A DNA stretch of 64,000 bases from contig JANUWI010000008.1 of NCBI GenBank assembly GCA_025504975.1, positions 248,001-312,000 of the forward strand. Direction: 5' to 3'. The notes under the pieces are model-generated. The model worked only from the letters and a program-made list of their open reading frames with translations. It was not told the origin of the DNA and ran no database searches. Positions 1-9,602 of this stretch are shown piece after piece; position 1 is the stretch's first letter, and every line of letters starts with the position of its first letter. Origin of the DNA: Plenodomus lindquistii (lineage: Eukaryota; Ascomycota; Dothideomycetes; Pleosporales; Leptosphaeriaceae). Position numbers and translations under genes: made by a program.

Positions 1-311
1 GTGAGATGACAGCAAACAATCTCCCAGCGTGTCACAGGGGTTTGGTCAATCCTCCAAGAAACAGCACCACGTTGGTCATGCGCGCTGCAGACGTCACGGC
101 CGAGACGACTTGTTGTGCTGGAATGCGTCGAGTCGAAGAGTATGATTCTTTGTCTCTCTGTCCGGAATGGCGATGTGAAGGCATATGGTATAGACGTTGC
201 TCGCCACGCGCTTTCCCGGTCTAACCCATACCGCCCGACCACTAAGCACTTCCTATCTTGTACGTCCCCACTTTCCTCACAATATGCAGGTCACATTTGT
301 GATGAGAACTG
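1..311. other. Left edge of window, no gene supported
   Basis: Only short overlapping frames without codon-like composition are present. The segment probably carries upstream sequence of the gene beginning near 312-438. Confidence 0.5.
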
Positions 312-821
312 ATGGGTGACGCTTCTTGCAAGCTTCACACCTCCATCCAAGCCATCACTGGCACTCTATCGCTATCCACAGCCTTCTTCATTGATCGCCT
401 ACATCAGCATTTCACTTCACGCACTCGCTCTATCGCAATGATTACAATTGGCAGCGGTCGGTACTACTTAGACACCGAGACCCGCATTCATATAGTGTGT
501 GAACTGAAAACTACCCCAACTCATCCACCTACGCGTAAAGACTCTGCTGCAGACCCACCCAGCCACGCCGACATACTTCGTTGGCAGAGCCTCTTTGGCT
601 TCACTGCCGGTGACGCCGAAGACGAGATCATCCAGCATCGAGCCAATCCAGACAACCGCACAATCATATATGATACAGGGTCTAACTGGCCTTGGGACCG
701 TTGTCGAGAGGCTGGTTTCGACGAGGAGAGCTACCGATACTGGCTGAGGATAAGAGAGCAGCACAACATACCTCATTTTAGAGATACGGCCAGCGTTGTT
801 CTCAATTCATACAAGACCTAG
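312..821 (+). CDS. Hypothetical protein, possible N-terminal part of the AIG2-like gene
   Basis: An open frame of 169 codons; an internal ATG at 438 (MITIGSGRYY) is an equally good start because the first 40 residues look like leader sequence. The middle part (WQSLFGFTAGDAEDEIIQHR, then a GFDEESYRYWL motif) resembles a short module I associate with Pezizomycotina proteins that also carry a gamma-glutamylcyclotransferase-like domain; this is recollection, not a search. The frame ends at TAG 819-821, and the next large frame (837 onward) is in the same phase only 15 nt later. So this may be the front of one gene separated from its rest by an unrecognised intron or a nonsense mutation. No good donor/acceptor pair spanning the TAG could be found. 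Confidence 0.45.
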   Translation: MGDASCKLHTSIQAITGTLSLSTAFFIDRLHQHFTSRTRSIAMITIGSGRYYLDTETRIHIVCELKTTPTHPPTRKDSAADPPSHADILRWQSLFGFTAGDAEDEIIQHRANPDNRTIIYDTGSNWPWDRCREAGFDEESYRYWLRIREQHNIPHFRDTASVVLNSYKT

Positions 822-836
822 GGGATCTTCGTATTC

Positions 837-2777
837 ATGCCAGTGGATAAAGTTGTCTCAAGGTTCGACTGGTTATGGGAAGTGGACAAAGTGACGAGGA
901 ACGTCCACACCTTATGTGATGACCAAGGCTACCTGCGTGATACCGTCGTTCTACGCCCATGGGAAGTGCGTTTGTTACGTCAGCGTGTTCCTTCTAGCAT
1001 TCTTTTGGATGGAAAAGTAGTTTCAACAGGACACACCACAATCATACCCATGTATCCGACACCCAAATCGCTACACCGCGACTCAAAGGCACCACGCCTG
1101 TACGATACGACGTTACCTCAGTATCGGCTCAACGAAGGCGAGACCCCTCGTCCGCTCCAGAACGAATACCCTGTGTGGTACTTCTTGAAAGGGAAGATAT
1201 CACAACCCGAGAACCTCCAGAAACTGCTCCAGCTCGACAGGCTCCCAGATATGCGACCGGCCAGTATCAGAGACTTTGAGGAAGTAGGTGGACAGTCGTA
1301 CCAGTCCTTTAAGGGAGCTGCTGGAGGACAGCATTCGACAGGTCGGGATATCTGTGAAGGCTACGCATACCTGGTCGAGACCGAAGTCGATGAGCTTGCG
1401 TTACGACAATTCAAAACTGACAACTTCGACATTTTTCGATGCACAATCTCCAAGAAAGATATCACTACGACTTACTCCAGTGTGGAAGGCCTCACCTTCG
1501 TCAGGAAACCGGCTGCAGTTCGAGGTCTTGCGATAGATGGCAAATCTGTCAGCTTGAACAAAGACAACGAGGGCAGTCAAGATACGGCGAGCAAAGAGCA
1601 TCCGCCAACAATCGTAGCCGGCAAGTCCCCAGCTACCGTAACGACTTCGCATCTAGGCGCCATGGCTCCTCCCTCAAAGGGTTCTCTTGTATCAAGGACT
1701 GATATGTATAATGGTGTATGGTGGGACGACGATGAAGGCGATAAAAGAGTGGGATGCTCACCGCCTCCTACGCGAGTGGTGCAGCCGCTCCGTCTTGCGG
1801 ACATGGCTGATAACGGAATTACTCCACCAAGAGGTGCTCCTCCGCCCCTCAGGAGTAGACTTCCACGATCCATCTACAACATCTCTCGGGCTGACTTGAA
1901 CGTTGGGTTTACTGGTAAAGGGCAAGAAGTGCAGAAAAAGGGCACGGATGTTGACGCGAAGCATGATGCCATGGCACAAGACTCTCAGGTTGCAACTGCG
2001 GGTGAGCGTACCCGAGAAGATCGGGAGGTCGCTCTACACCCCCAGCACGATTAGGATGTGCAGCAAATTGGAGAAGGCAGTGCCTTTCGAAAGCCTCAAG
2101 TAAAACCCAATGAGGTTTCTCCACGCAGGCTCTATGGCCCATGGTTTGGACCTCCCAGTGCTGAAACGGTCACGTCCCGATCTATCCCATCCGTTTCGGA
2201 GTCTCCGCTGCGCGCATTCAAACCCTTCCCTTCCAAATCGGAGTCTGGATTGCCTACGAACGAGTCATTCATAGACAATGCAGTCTGGGACGCCGAGTGG
2301 AGTACTTCTGAAGAGGATATATTGCCATTGAGACGAGTATCTGTTGCCGAATTGTCTAGCATGAGGGAGTGTAGTACTCAAGACTCTGGTACACAACTGT
2401 CTGGTATGTCTACATCCCCCTTGCCATCAAGGATCCACTCAGCTAACGGGAAAGTCTCGGTGGAAGAAGTGAGTCCAGACACAGACGAGTCTGATACGGA
2501 TAAACATATCGCCCCCAAGAGTACGGGTAAATCATGCAAAGAGGATGACGATGTCCGCAAGAACGGGGATGATTCGGATAACGACGAAGGCGACTCTGGC
2601 AAAAGGAAAGGTGACGCTGAAAATGGAACGAACAACTCGGTCAGAGGGAAGCACCTGTCAGGCGAGGGAGCTGGGAACCCCAACGAAGATAGCCAGCCAC
2701 GATGGAAAGGCAAAGGCAAAGCTACCAGCGCGACGATTCTCAACGTCCATACACTGCCGTGTGGACCGAGATGGTAA
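837..2777 (+). CDS. AIG2-like / gamma-glutamylcyclotransferase-fold protein with acidic C-terminal tail
   Basis: Model: exons 837-2001 and 2062-2777, 626 aa. The section at residues about 105-200 (YPVWYFLKGKISQPENLQKL, then RPASI, then GYAYLVETEVDELALRQFKT and FDIFRCTI) follows the AIG2-like/GGCT pattern seen in many fungal proteins, where YFxYGTL, LRPA, G.AYLV and the residue-rich final strand recur. The usual YGT(L) is YFLKGKI here, so activity on gamma-glutamyl dipeptides is uncertain. The rest is low-complexity, rich in S, D, E and K. The frame is interrupted by TAG at 2052-2054; a 60-nt intron (donor GTGAGC at 2002, acceptor GTGCAG ending 2061) removes it and keeps phase. Its branch site is poor, so a nonsense mutation remains possible. 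The N-terminus may lie in the preceding frame (312-821). Confidence 0.5.
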
Positions 2778-3520
2778 CATGCGCTATAGCAGCACGTAGT
2801 AGCAGAAGGACGGACACATGCTGTCTAAGATTACCGGATCGTTCCGGTGATCCCGCGGTCAGCTCGCCGCTCTGAATCGCGAGGAGATTGCAATGAACCA
2901 CGTGTATTGGAGAAGCAGCGGATGTCTTTTCACTGAGTAAGTTGTTAATGAGAGTAGTGAATTGACAAATAGCATGTAGACATGGTATTGCAATGGCGCA
3001 CGCGATTGCGAGGGCGCGTGACGTCACCAGCCTCCAGACTTTATTTCAAAGAACACAGCTGCAGCAACTAATCACTCCATATACGCTGCGTTCGTCCACG
3101 ATTCCAAATGTGAAGATAATGACCAGGCCAAGCATACACTATGGCCCATGAACATGCACCACTAGATCTCTTGGCATGCGTGCTCGATTGCAAAGCTCCC
3201 AAGCAATGCTGAATCCATCACCCACGTTCGATGCTCGGAGACGGGATGATGCCGGCCGAAGACGTACCCCGCGAATCACAATCAATGCTAAACAACGCGC
3301 CTTTCCAGCACCCCAGTACATTTCCGTGGTAACCCTTGCAGATGCCCAGCCGGAGATTCTGGGCAAATGAGGGTGGATACGTAGTGTGTGCATGGGTTAG
3401 TAATTAGGGAGTACCTAGAGTACAAAGACGTAGGAAGCCGCGGATGGAACTTATTCTATGTTTGCCCGTTTCGCAACTCAATTGACCTACGAATCACCTG
3501 AAGCATTGCAAACAAACAAG
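2778..3520. other. Intergenic, no gene seen
   Basis: The stretch contains terminator-side sequence of the AIG2-like gene and the promoter of the secreted dienelactone hydrolase. Short frames on either strand show no family resemblance. Confidence 0.5.
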
Positions 3521-4483
3521 ATGGTGTACTTCTCCACCCTAACCCTAGGCCTCGCGACCCTATCAACCGCCCTCGCAGCATCCCCATCCTACCCCAACCT
3601 CCTCGTCCGCAACGCCGGCGAACCAGTCGGCCAAATCAAAAACGTCAGCGGCAGTACGTCTCTCCACAACCGAACCATTACACCACACAAGAACCCAAAC
3701 CAAACTAACCCTACACCCCAACAGTCTCAATCTACCACTCCTACCCTCCCGGCACAACCACCTACCCCAAAGCCATAATCCACATAACCGACATCTTCGG
3801 CCTTCCCCTCCCCGAAAACCGCCTCCTCGCCGACTCCCTCGCTTCAAACGGGTACCTCGTTCTCCTCCCCGATCTCTTCTACGGCGACGCAATCTCCCTC
3901 GAAGAACAAGAAGCCGGGCTTAACCTCACCGAGTGGCGCGCCCTGCATCCACCTGCTGCCATCGACGACGTAATTAATAAGACGTTGACGTATGCGCGGG
4001 AGGAATTGGGTGTAGAGAGGGTTGGCGCTGTGGGATATTGTTTCGGGGGCAAGTATGTGCCGCGCTGGTTGAGGGGTGGAGGGGAGGGAAGTGTGGATGC
4101 GGGGTTTATTGCGCATCCGAGTTTTTTGACGGAGGAGGAGATTGCGGGGGTCAAGGGGGGTTTGAGTATTGCTGCTGGGAGTAAGTTTTCTCATTTCGTT
4201 TTGCGGTTTTAGTACTCCCTCCTTGTTGGGGGATGAGGAGATAAGGGAGATGTGAGAATGTGGGCTAATGTGAACAACAGCACTCGATGCGTCGTTTAAT
4301 TCCACGGCAAAGGGCCGCGCGGAATCGATTCTGAACCAGAATAACGTCACGTTCCAGTCGAATCTGTATGCGCAGGCTCCTCATGGGTTCGCAGTCAGGG
4401 TCAACCAGAGTATTCCTGCGCAGGCGTACGCGAAGCAGGCGAGCTTTGTTCAGGCGGTTACTTGGTTTGATGCGTGGTTGTGA
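3521..4483 (+). CDS. Secreted dienelactone hydrolase family protein
   Basis: Exons 3521-3653, 3725-4180, 4281-4483; 263 aa. Introns of 71 nt (GTACGT..CAG) and 100 nt (GTAAGT..CAG) preserve the frame. Residues 1-19 form a signal peptide (MVYFSTLTLGLATLSTALA), unusual for a family that is normally cytosolic. The alpha/beta hydrolase core shows ITDIFG near the first strand, the nucleophile elbow GYCFGGKY with catalytic Cys, an Asp in GTLDASF and the His in APHGF, so the Cys-Asp-His triad of dienelactone hydrolases looks complete. Family members hydrolyse lactone/ester bonds, for example carboxymethylenebutenolide in aromatic breakdown; the substrate here is unknown. Several N-x-S/T sites suit secretion. 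An ATG at 3458 lies in frame upstream but would bury the signal peptide. A second, non-secreted family member lies at 8575-9602, with a transporter between them. Confidence 0.85.
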
Positions 4484-4833
4484 GTGTCCGATGATTGGTA
4501 TTGGAAAGCAATTGTTTGTGCATCGTATAAATCATAGTTGATAGCTAGCATAATGCCGTCTTTACAATACTCCCTACCGGCCAATGAGGTAGCTAGAATC
4601 ACCGGGCTAATGCATGGTTGATCCGTGACTTCCAATTGTAGACCTGCATTCCTTCACACTCTTTTCCCCTCACCCTTCAGACCCACTTTTCCATATCACC
4701 TCTCAGATACAAAAGTACCACCTCGTCTCCAAGACAATTCCTCCTTTCACAGCCACCGCACCTACCGCTTCAAATCGACCTCTTGCTAACAATTCACCTG
4801 GCCTCACAGTACATTCCGGCCTCTACTACCACC
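4484..4833. other. Intergenic: 3' end of dienelactone hydrolase and promoter of coiled-coil gene
   Basis: No gene seen. The last 150 nt are C/A/T-rich leader-like sequence before the ACCATGG start at 4834. Confidence 0.5.
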
Positions 4834-5472
4834 ATGGATGAACTAATGCAAGAAGAACCTCACCAAACTAGAGCCCGCCGCGGTCACGCCGCCATCGCCG
4901 CCATCATCAGCGACATGGAGAACTACCTGCCACCCCCAAACACCTCGCGGCCGGGTTACGCCGGCTGCCGCACCACCTACGGCCTACTAACACGTTTCCA
5001 CCAGCAAGCCGAGAGCTCCTCCTCCCCTGCAAAGGAGTACAAAGAGCTCCAACAAATCGAGACCGACCTCCGGCGCCGCATCACCAGTCTAGACGCGAAA
5101 AAGGGTGTCCCCGAAAAGATGACACTGCTCATGAACGAGCTGCGTGATGCGCTTGCCGCGGCACTAGCTCAAGGATTGACTACAGATTATTTTCTCGAAT
5201 CTGCTCAGGCGCTGGTAGATGGGGAGCCGGAGACTATTGCGGAAGCGAAGATTGATAGGGAGATGGTGCCGCGGAGGAGACTTGTGAAGGTTTGGGATGA
5301 GCTTAAGGCGGCGCAGGAGAGGATTCGCAGGCTGAATGAGGAGAATAATAGGTTGGCGTTGAGGGTTATGCAGTTGGAGGGGAGGAGGGGGCCGGTGCCG
5401 TATGCGAATGATGAGCTGGATGAGAGTGGTGAGCCTCCTTGTAAACGAATGCGGAGAAGTGGATCGTACTGA
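4834..5472 (+). CDS. Hypothetical coiled-coil protein
   Basis: 212 aa from the ATG at 4834, which sits in a strong context (ACCATGG); an in-frame ATG at 4783 would add 17 residues with a weaker context. I do not recognise the family. The C-terminal third (VWDELKAAQERIRRLNEENN and on to VMQLEG) has heptad leucines and is a likely coiled coil of about 30 residues, preceded by a short basic patch (PRRRLVK) that is too short for a classical bZIP basic region. A second helical stretch lies at residues 70-130. The end is basic (CKRMRRSGSY), possibly a nuclear signal. Single exon; G-rich sequence follows the stop. Confidence 0.6.
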   Translation: MDELMQEEPHQTRARRGHAAIAAIISDMENYLPPPNTSRPGYAGCRTTYGLLTRFHQQAESSSSPAKEYKELQQIETDLRRRITSLDAKKGVPEKMTLLMNELRDALAAALAQGLTTDYFLESAQALVDGEPETIAEAKIDREMVPRRRLVKVWDELKAAQERIRRLNEENNRLALRVMQLEGRRGPVPYANDELDESGEPPCKRMRRSGSY

Positions 5473-6007
5473 TTTGGGGGAGGAGTAGATCTTGAGGTTT
5501 ATTGGGATGGGGAGGAGGGGGAGGGGGAGGGGGAGGAGTGGCGTGATGGTGCTTAGGGAGGCTGAGGGTCTTTGCTGTTCACTTTCTAATGGCTTTGAAG
5601 GTCTAACGGCGATATGTCCTCGTCACTTCTTTCAGCGTGTGGTGTTTGGAGTCATGGAATCGGTCGGGTTAGTACTCGCAATCTATTTGAGCATCTCAAC
5701 AGGTATGTTACCGTCTGCGAATGATACATGGCATCATATAGCATATAGTCTTCGCAACGACAAACTAGTCTAGGGAATCAGCGAGGCCTTTTGCCTCTAC
5801 AGCAATTGTCTTCTTCAATGATCATCATTTCAATAACTATCAAGCTACCACGACTACTGCAGAAAAACGCGTGCATAAGTAACCTAATGTAAGTACAAGG
5901 CTCTTCTCATAGGGCGATAACAACAGCGCTAGAGTCTTTCGTACTTCCTCATACTCTGCCATCCTCCACCCCCCTCCCCTCCCAACTCAATCCCACCAAA
6001 TCCCACC
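5473..6007. other. Intergenic between convergent genes
   Basis: Converging 3' ends of the coiled-coil gene and the MFS transporter. A purine-rich G/A stretch (about 5505-5540) directly follows the coiled-coil stop. No gene seen. Confidence 0.5.
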
Positions 6008-7923
6008 CTACAAGCCCAACGCACCACTCCTCTCCGGACTCTCCTTCTCCTTTCTCAACCCCGTAACCGTCTCCGTATGCTCGGTCCCCAAATGCGCCGC
6101 CTTAACAAACAAACTTGCCACAAGCCCCAAAAACGCAAAGCACGTATACGTAATCCACATATTCTGCATCGCATACGCAAACGCCTGCTTAGCCGCAAGT
6201 TCCCACGCCGGATTATCCAGTGTAGCGGGGAGCATAACATTCGCCATTGCGCTATCGCCGTCGAGCAGGCGTAGCAAATCTTCCGGCAAGCCCGCGGCGC
6301 GTAAATGCCCCGCGCGACTATTCATCGAGTTCTGGAAGATGGTGCCGCCAATGATTGTAGAAATGGACAGCGCAATATTGCGGATAAACGCAAGTGTTGA
6401 AGTAGCGGTCGCGACGTCTTGTTGTTGGACTTGGCTTTGAATAGCGATGAGTGGGGCTTCGAAGAGCACGCCTGAACCTAGGCCGCCGACGATGAGGAAG
6501 CAGACTGCTTTTGCGGTGGAGGTAGATGCGTCGAAGGAGATGAAGAGGCCGAATCCCAGGGTCAGTAGAAGTGTGCCTATCCACATTATTTCGCGGAATC
6601 GGCCGGTGCGGTGGATGATGATACCGCAGAGGACACCGCTGATTGCGCCGGTGACGATGAAGGGGAGGAGGAGGAGGCCTGAGCGCACGGGCGAGGCTTC
6701 GAGAACGGATTGGAAGTACAGTGGCATGTAGTATTCTCCTGCGATGAAGACCTGGGTTTGTTAGGGGAGGAATGGTGGGGGATGGAGGGGGGGAAAGGGG
6801 TGCATACGAAACCGTGGAAGAAGACAACAGCGAATGCTGCGACGTTGGTTCTTCGCTTGAAAAGCTCCATGGGAATGAGCGGATACTTTGCAAAACGGGC
6901 TTCGCTGTACACAAATGCGAAGATCATCAGACTGCCTACAACAAGCAGTGCGATGATCTTCGCAGAGTCCCAGGGGAACAAGACGCCGCCAAAGTCAAGA
7001 CCGAGCAGTAGCATCAAAGTGAAGCCTAGGAAGGTGAAGATACCAATCCAGTCAATCGCCTTGATACCATCCACAAAAGACGTATGCTCATGCTGTACGT
7101 CGAGGAACATGACAACCAGCAGCGCAGACACACCACAGATAGGCAGATTAATCCAAACTGTCAGAACGTCAGCACAATCTCCGTTCTTCCTTCCTCATTC
7201 AAAAGAAGAAGAAAAAATGAAAAGAACTCACAACACCACCTCCACGTCGCCAAACTCGCAAACACCCCCCCAAGCACCGGTCCCACCCCCCCAGCCAACG
7301 CCCAAATCCCCTCCGTAAACCCCATCAACAAACTCCTCTGCCTCAAGCTAAACAAATCGCTTATACAAACATGCACCAGCAGAATGGACCCCCCGCCCGC
7401 AACACCCTGGAACGCGCGCCCGATGATTAATTCCTCCATTGTTTTTGCAGAAGCGCACACGGCGGAGCTGATGAAGAAGATGGCGAGTGCAGCCAGCATG
7501 ATGAGCTTGCGGCCCCAGATGTCGGATAGCTTAGCCCAGATGGGGCCGCTGGTTGCGCTGGCGAGCAGGTATGCGCCGCCGATCCAGGTGTAGCCTGCGG
7601 CGGAGTGGAGGTCACGGGCTATGGTTGGGGCGGCGGTGGCGACGATTGTTGCGTCGAGGGCTGCGACGAAGAGGAGGAGCTGGGGCGGGTTAGTGGGCGG
7701 TATGGTATTTTTTGTGGGAGGTCCTGTTGTGATGGGTAGGATGGCGGGATGAATAGATAGAGGGAGGTGTGCAACGTACGAAGAGCGCAGTAATGATAGC
7801 AGTCATATGAAATCTACTCCTCTTCTTCCCATCATTCGCAATTGAAACTGCTCTTTCTACCTCTCCTCCTCCATGCTCCTTTGCACCTGGCAGAACATTC
7901 AATTCCATCTCTTGCGCCGCCAT
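6008..7923 (-). CDS. MFS drug:H+ antiporter-type transporter (DHA2-like, 14 TM)
   Basis: Exons (minus strand) 7923-7780, 7679-7232, 7157-6808, 6751-6008; 561 aa; introns 100, 74 and 56 nt, all GT-AG and frame-consistent. A short hydrophilic N-terminus precedes TM1, then LDATIVATAAPTIARDL (the TM1 motif of 14-TM drug exporters), the loop 2-3 motif AKLSDIWGRKLIML (motif A) and the antiporter motif C region ALAGGVGPVLGGVFASLATW. Further TM segments run to the C-terminal MQNMWITYTCFAFLGLVASL. These features place it in the major facilitator superfamily, DHA2-type, in the plasma membrane, exporting small toxic or secondary compounds by proton antiport; substrate unknown. It lies between two dienelactone hydrolase genes and runs in the same direction as the second, so export of, or tolerance to, a lactone or aromatic compound is a reasonable inference. 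Confidence 0.9.
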
Positions 7924-7941
7924 GATCCTTTTTCCCAAAAA

Positions 7942-7979
7942 TCTTTCTCTTTCTCTTTCTCTTTCTCTTTCTCTTTCTC
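7942..7979. repeat. TCTTTC hexanucleotide microsatellite
   Basis: About six tandem TCTTTC units just upstream of the MFS start; on the gene's strand it is a purine tract in the leader or promoter. Confidence 0.85.
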
Positions 7980-8574
7980 AAACTCTTTCTCAAATCCAGT
8001 AAACCTACCCGTCCAAGCACACACACAGCGGAACTGCGAACTATCTTATACACCTCCTCAAGACCCTAAGAGTCACGCCCACAACTTACCCCAGCTGAAG
8101 TTGCCTAAGCTAATTGTCCTCGGCAGCGCCTTTCTTTTCTCATCGCGTCACCGCTCCCGCTTCGGAGCCAATCGCGTAAAGCCAAGGTGGGGCGGACTAG
8201 TCATGATTTTGCCGGTGTGGGTATGGCGTCCGCCCTTTTGATGGGCCGGGGGTTGCGGATTGCGGGATGCGTGCATGGGGTTGTCATATTGTGGATGGGA
8301 AGATGGGGTTTGGGAAGAGGGAAGGGAAGCCAGTGTGGGATGGATGGGTAAAAGTGTTGTGTTGCGTGGCTCGTGCGTGCATTGGGTTATGCTCATGCAG
8401 TTCACCTGTTTAGAGACAGTCTGCGTACACTTTGTATGTGTCGCCTAATTGATACATTCCAAGCGAGTGGCTGGTAAGTTTTCTTAAAGTACAAGTTCGA
8501 TTAAATATGCACCCCTCACTGTTCAACGTACAACCCTACTACCACTACCCCCCCTACCAAACCCTCCCCCAACT
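7980..8574. other. Intergenic: promoter of MFS gene and 3' end of dienelactone hydrolase 2
   Basis: No gene seen. Both neighbours are on the minus strand. Confidence 0.5.
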
Positions 8575-9602
8575 CTACAAAAACCTCCCAAACCACTCCA
8601 ATCCTTGTTTCTCCGCCTGATCCATAGCCTCCTTATCCTTCTCACTACTCCAATCCCCCCTGAGCGCAAACCCATGAACCTGCTTCTCATAAACCCTCAC
8701 CTCACTCTGCACATCCGCCTTCCCCTGCATAATCTCCTGAATCTGCTTCTGCTCCTTCTCCCCCAGTAAACTATCCTCACTTCCCAGCGCCAAACTAAGC
8801 GGCTTAACCACTTTCTCGAAATCCCCAGGCACAGATACGAGGGATGGGTGACACGCATACGCTGCGTCGACCAGGTCGCCCTGAGCGGATAAGATAGCAT
8901 ACCGCCCGCCCCAGCAAAACCCAATGGTGCCGATTTTCGGACTGCCGGCTCCGGAGCGCACGGCGGAGAGGAAGTCTTCGATTAGAGGCTTCGACACGCC
9001 TTCGCGGTGCTTGGCAAGCCAGGGCCCGAGTGTGGCGCCTGTTTTTGCTGTTGCGGCTGCTTTTTGGGTGAGGGTTTGGGATTCTCGCTCTGGCAGGGGG
9101 GGTTCGACGGTTTGGAGGAAGTCAATGGGGAGGGAGTCGCCTTGGTGGACGTCCGGGATGTACGCAGTGTATCCGGCTTTTGCGTATGAGTCGGCGAGGA
9201 GGCGGACGTTGGGGAATTTCCAGCCGAAGACTGGTTTGGTGAGTGGTTAGTCTGGGTCATGTGGAGGGGCGTTTGAAGCGTTTTGTTGATGTTTGGGAGA
9301 TGGTGGTGATAAGGCAGTGGATTGGGTGGTGAATGCACATTTATGGTTAGGTACATTGGGTCACATACTGTCCACAAGGAAGACTACGACTTTAAAGTCC
9401 TTTGCATCCTTTGGCTCAGACACGTATGTATCCAGACCACCTACATATTCCCGTTAGATATCTTTTCATTCACGCCTTCTCTGTTGGGAATATACAGATG
9501 CTGGCGTTCTTGCGTACCAATTTGTTTTTCCGTGCCCGTCGGCTCGCCCTTCTGAATCTTGCCAGAGAGGCAGCATTCGCTCATTCCGACACCTGTAGAC
9601 AT
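8575..9602 (-). CDS. Dienelactone hydrolase (cytosolic type)
   Basis: Exons 9602-9518, 9440-9369, 9230-8575 on the minus strand; 270 aa; introns 77 and 138 nt. The N-terminus MSTGVGMSECCLSGKIQKG and the segments GGLDTYVSEP, FLVDIFGWKF, AYIPDVHQGDSLP and GATLGPWLAKHREGVSKPL match the common fungal cytosolic dienelactone hydrolases closely. The nucleophile elbow is GFCWGGRY, the acid is in LGSEDSLL and the histidine is in KQVHGFALRGDW, giving an intact Cys-Asp-His triad. The reaction is hydrolysis of a dienelactone or similar lactone to an open-chain acid, typically in aromatic ring catabolism; the physiological substrate is not evident. No signal peptide, unlike the paralogue at 3521-4483. Its coding strand is shared with the adjacent MFS transporter. 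Confidence 0.92.
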
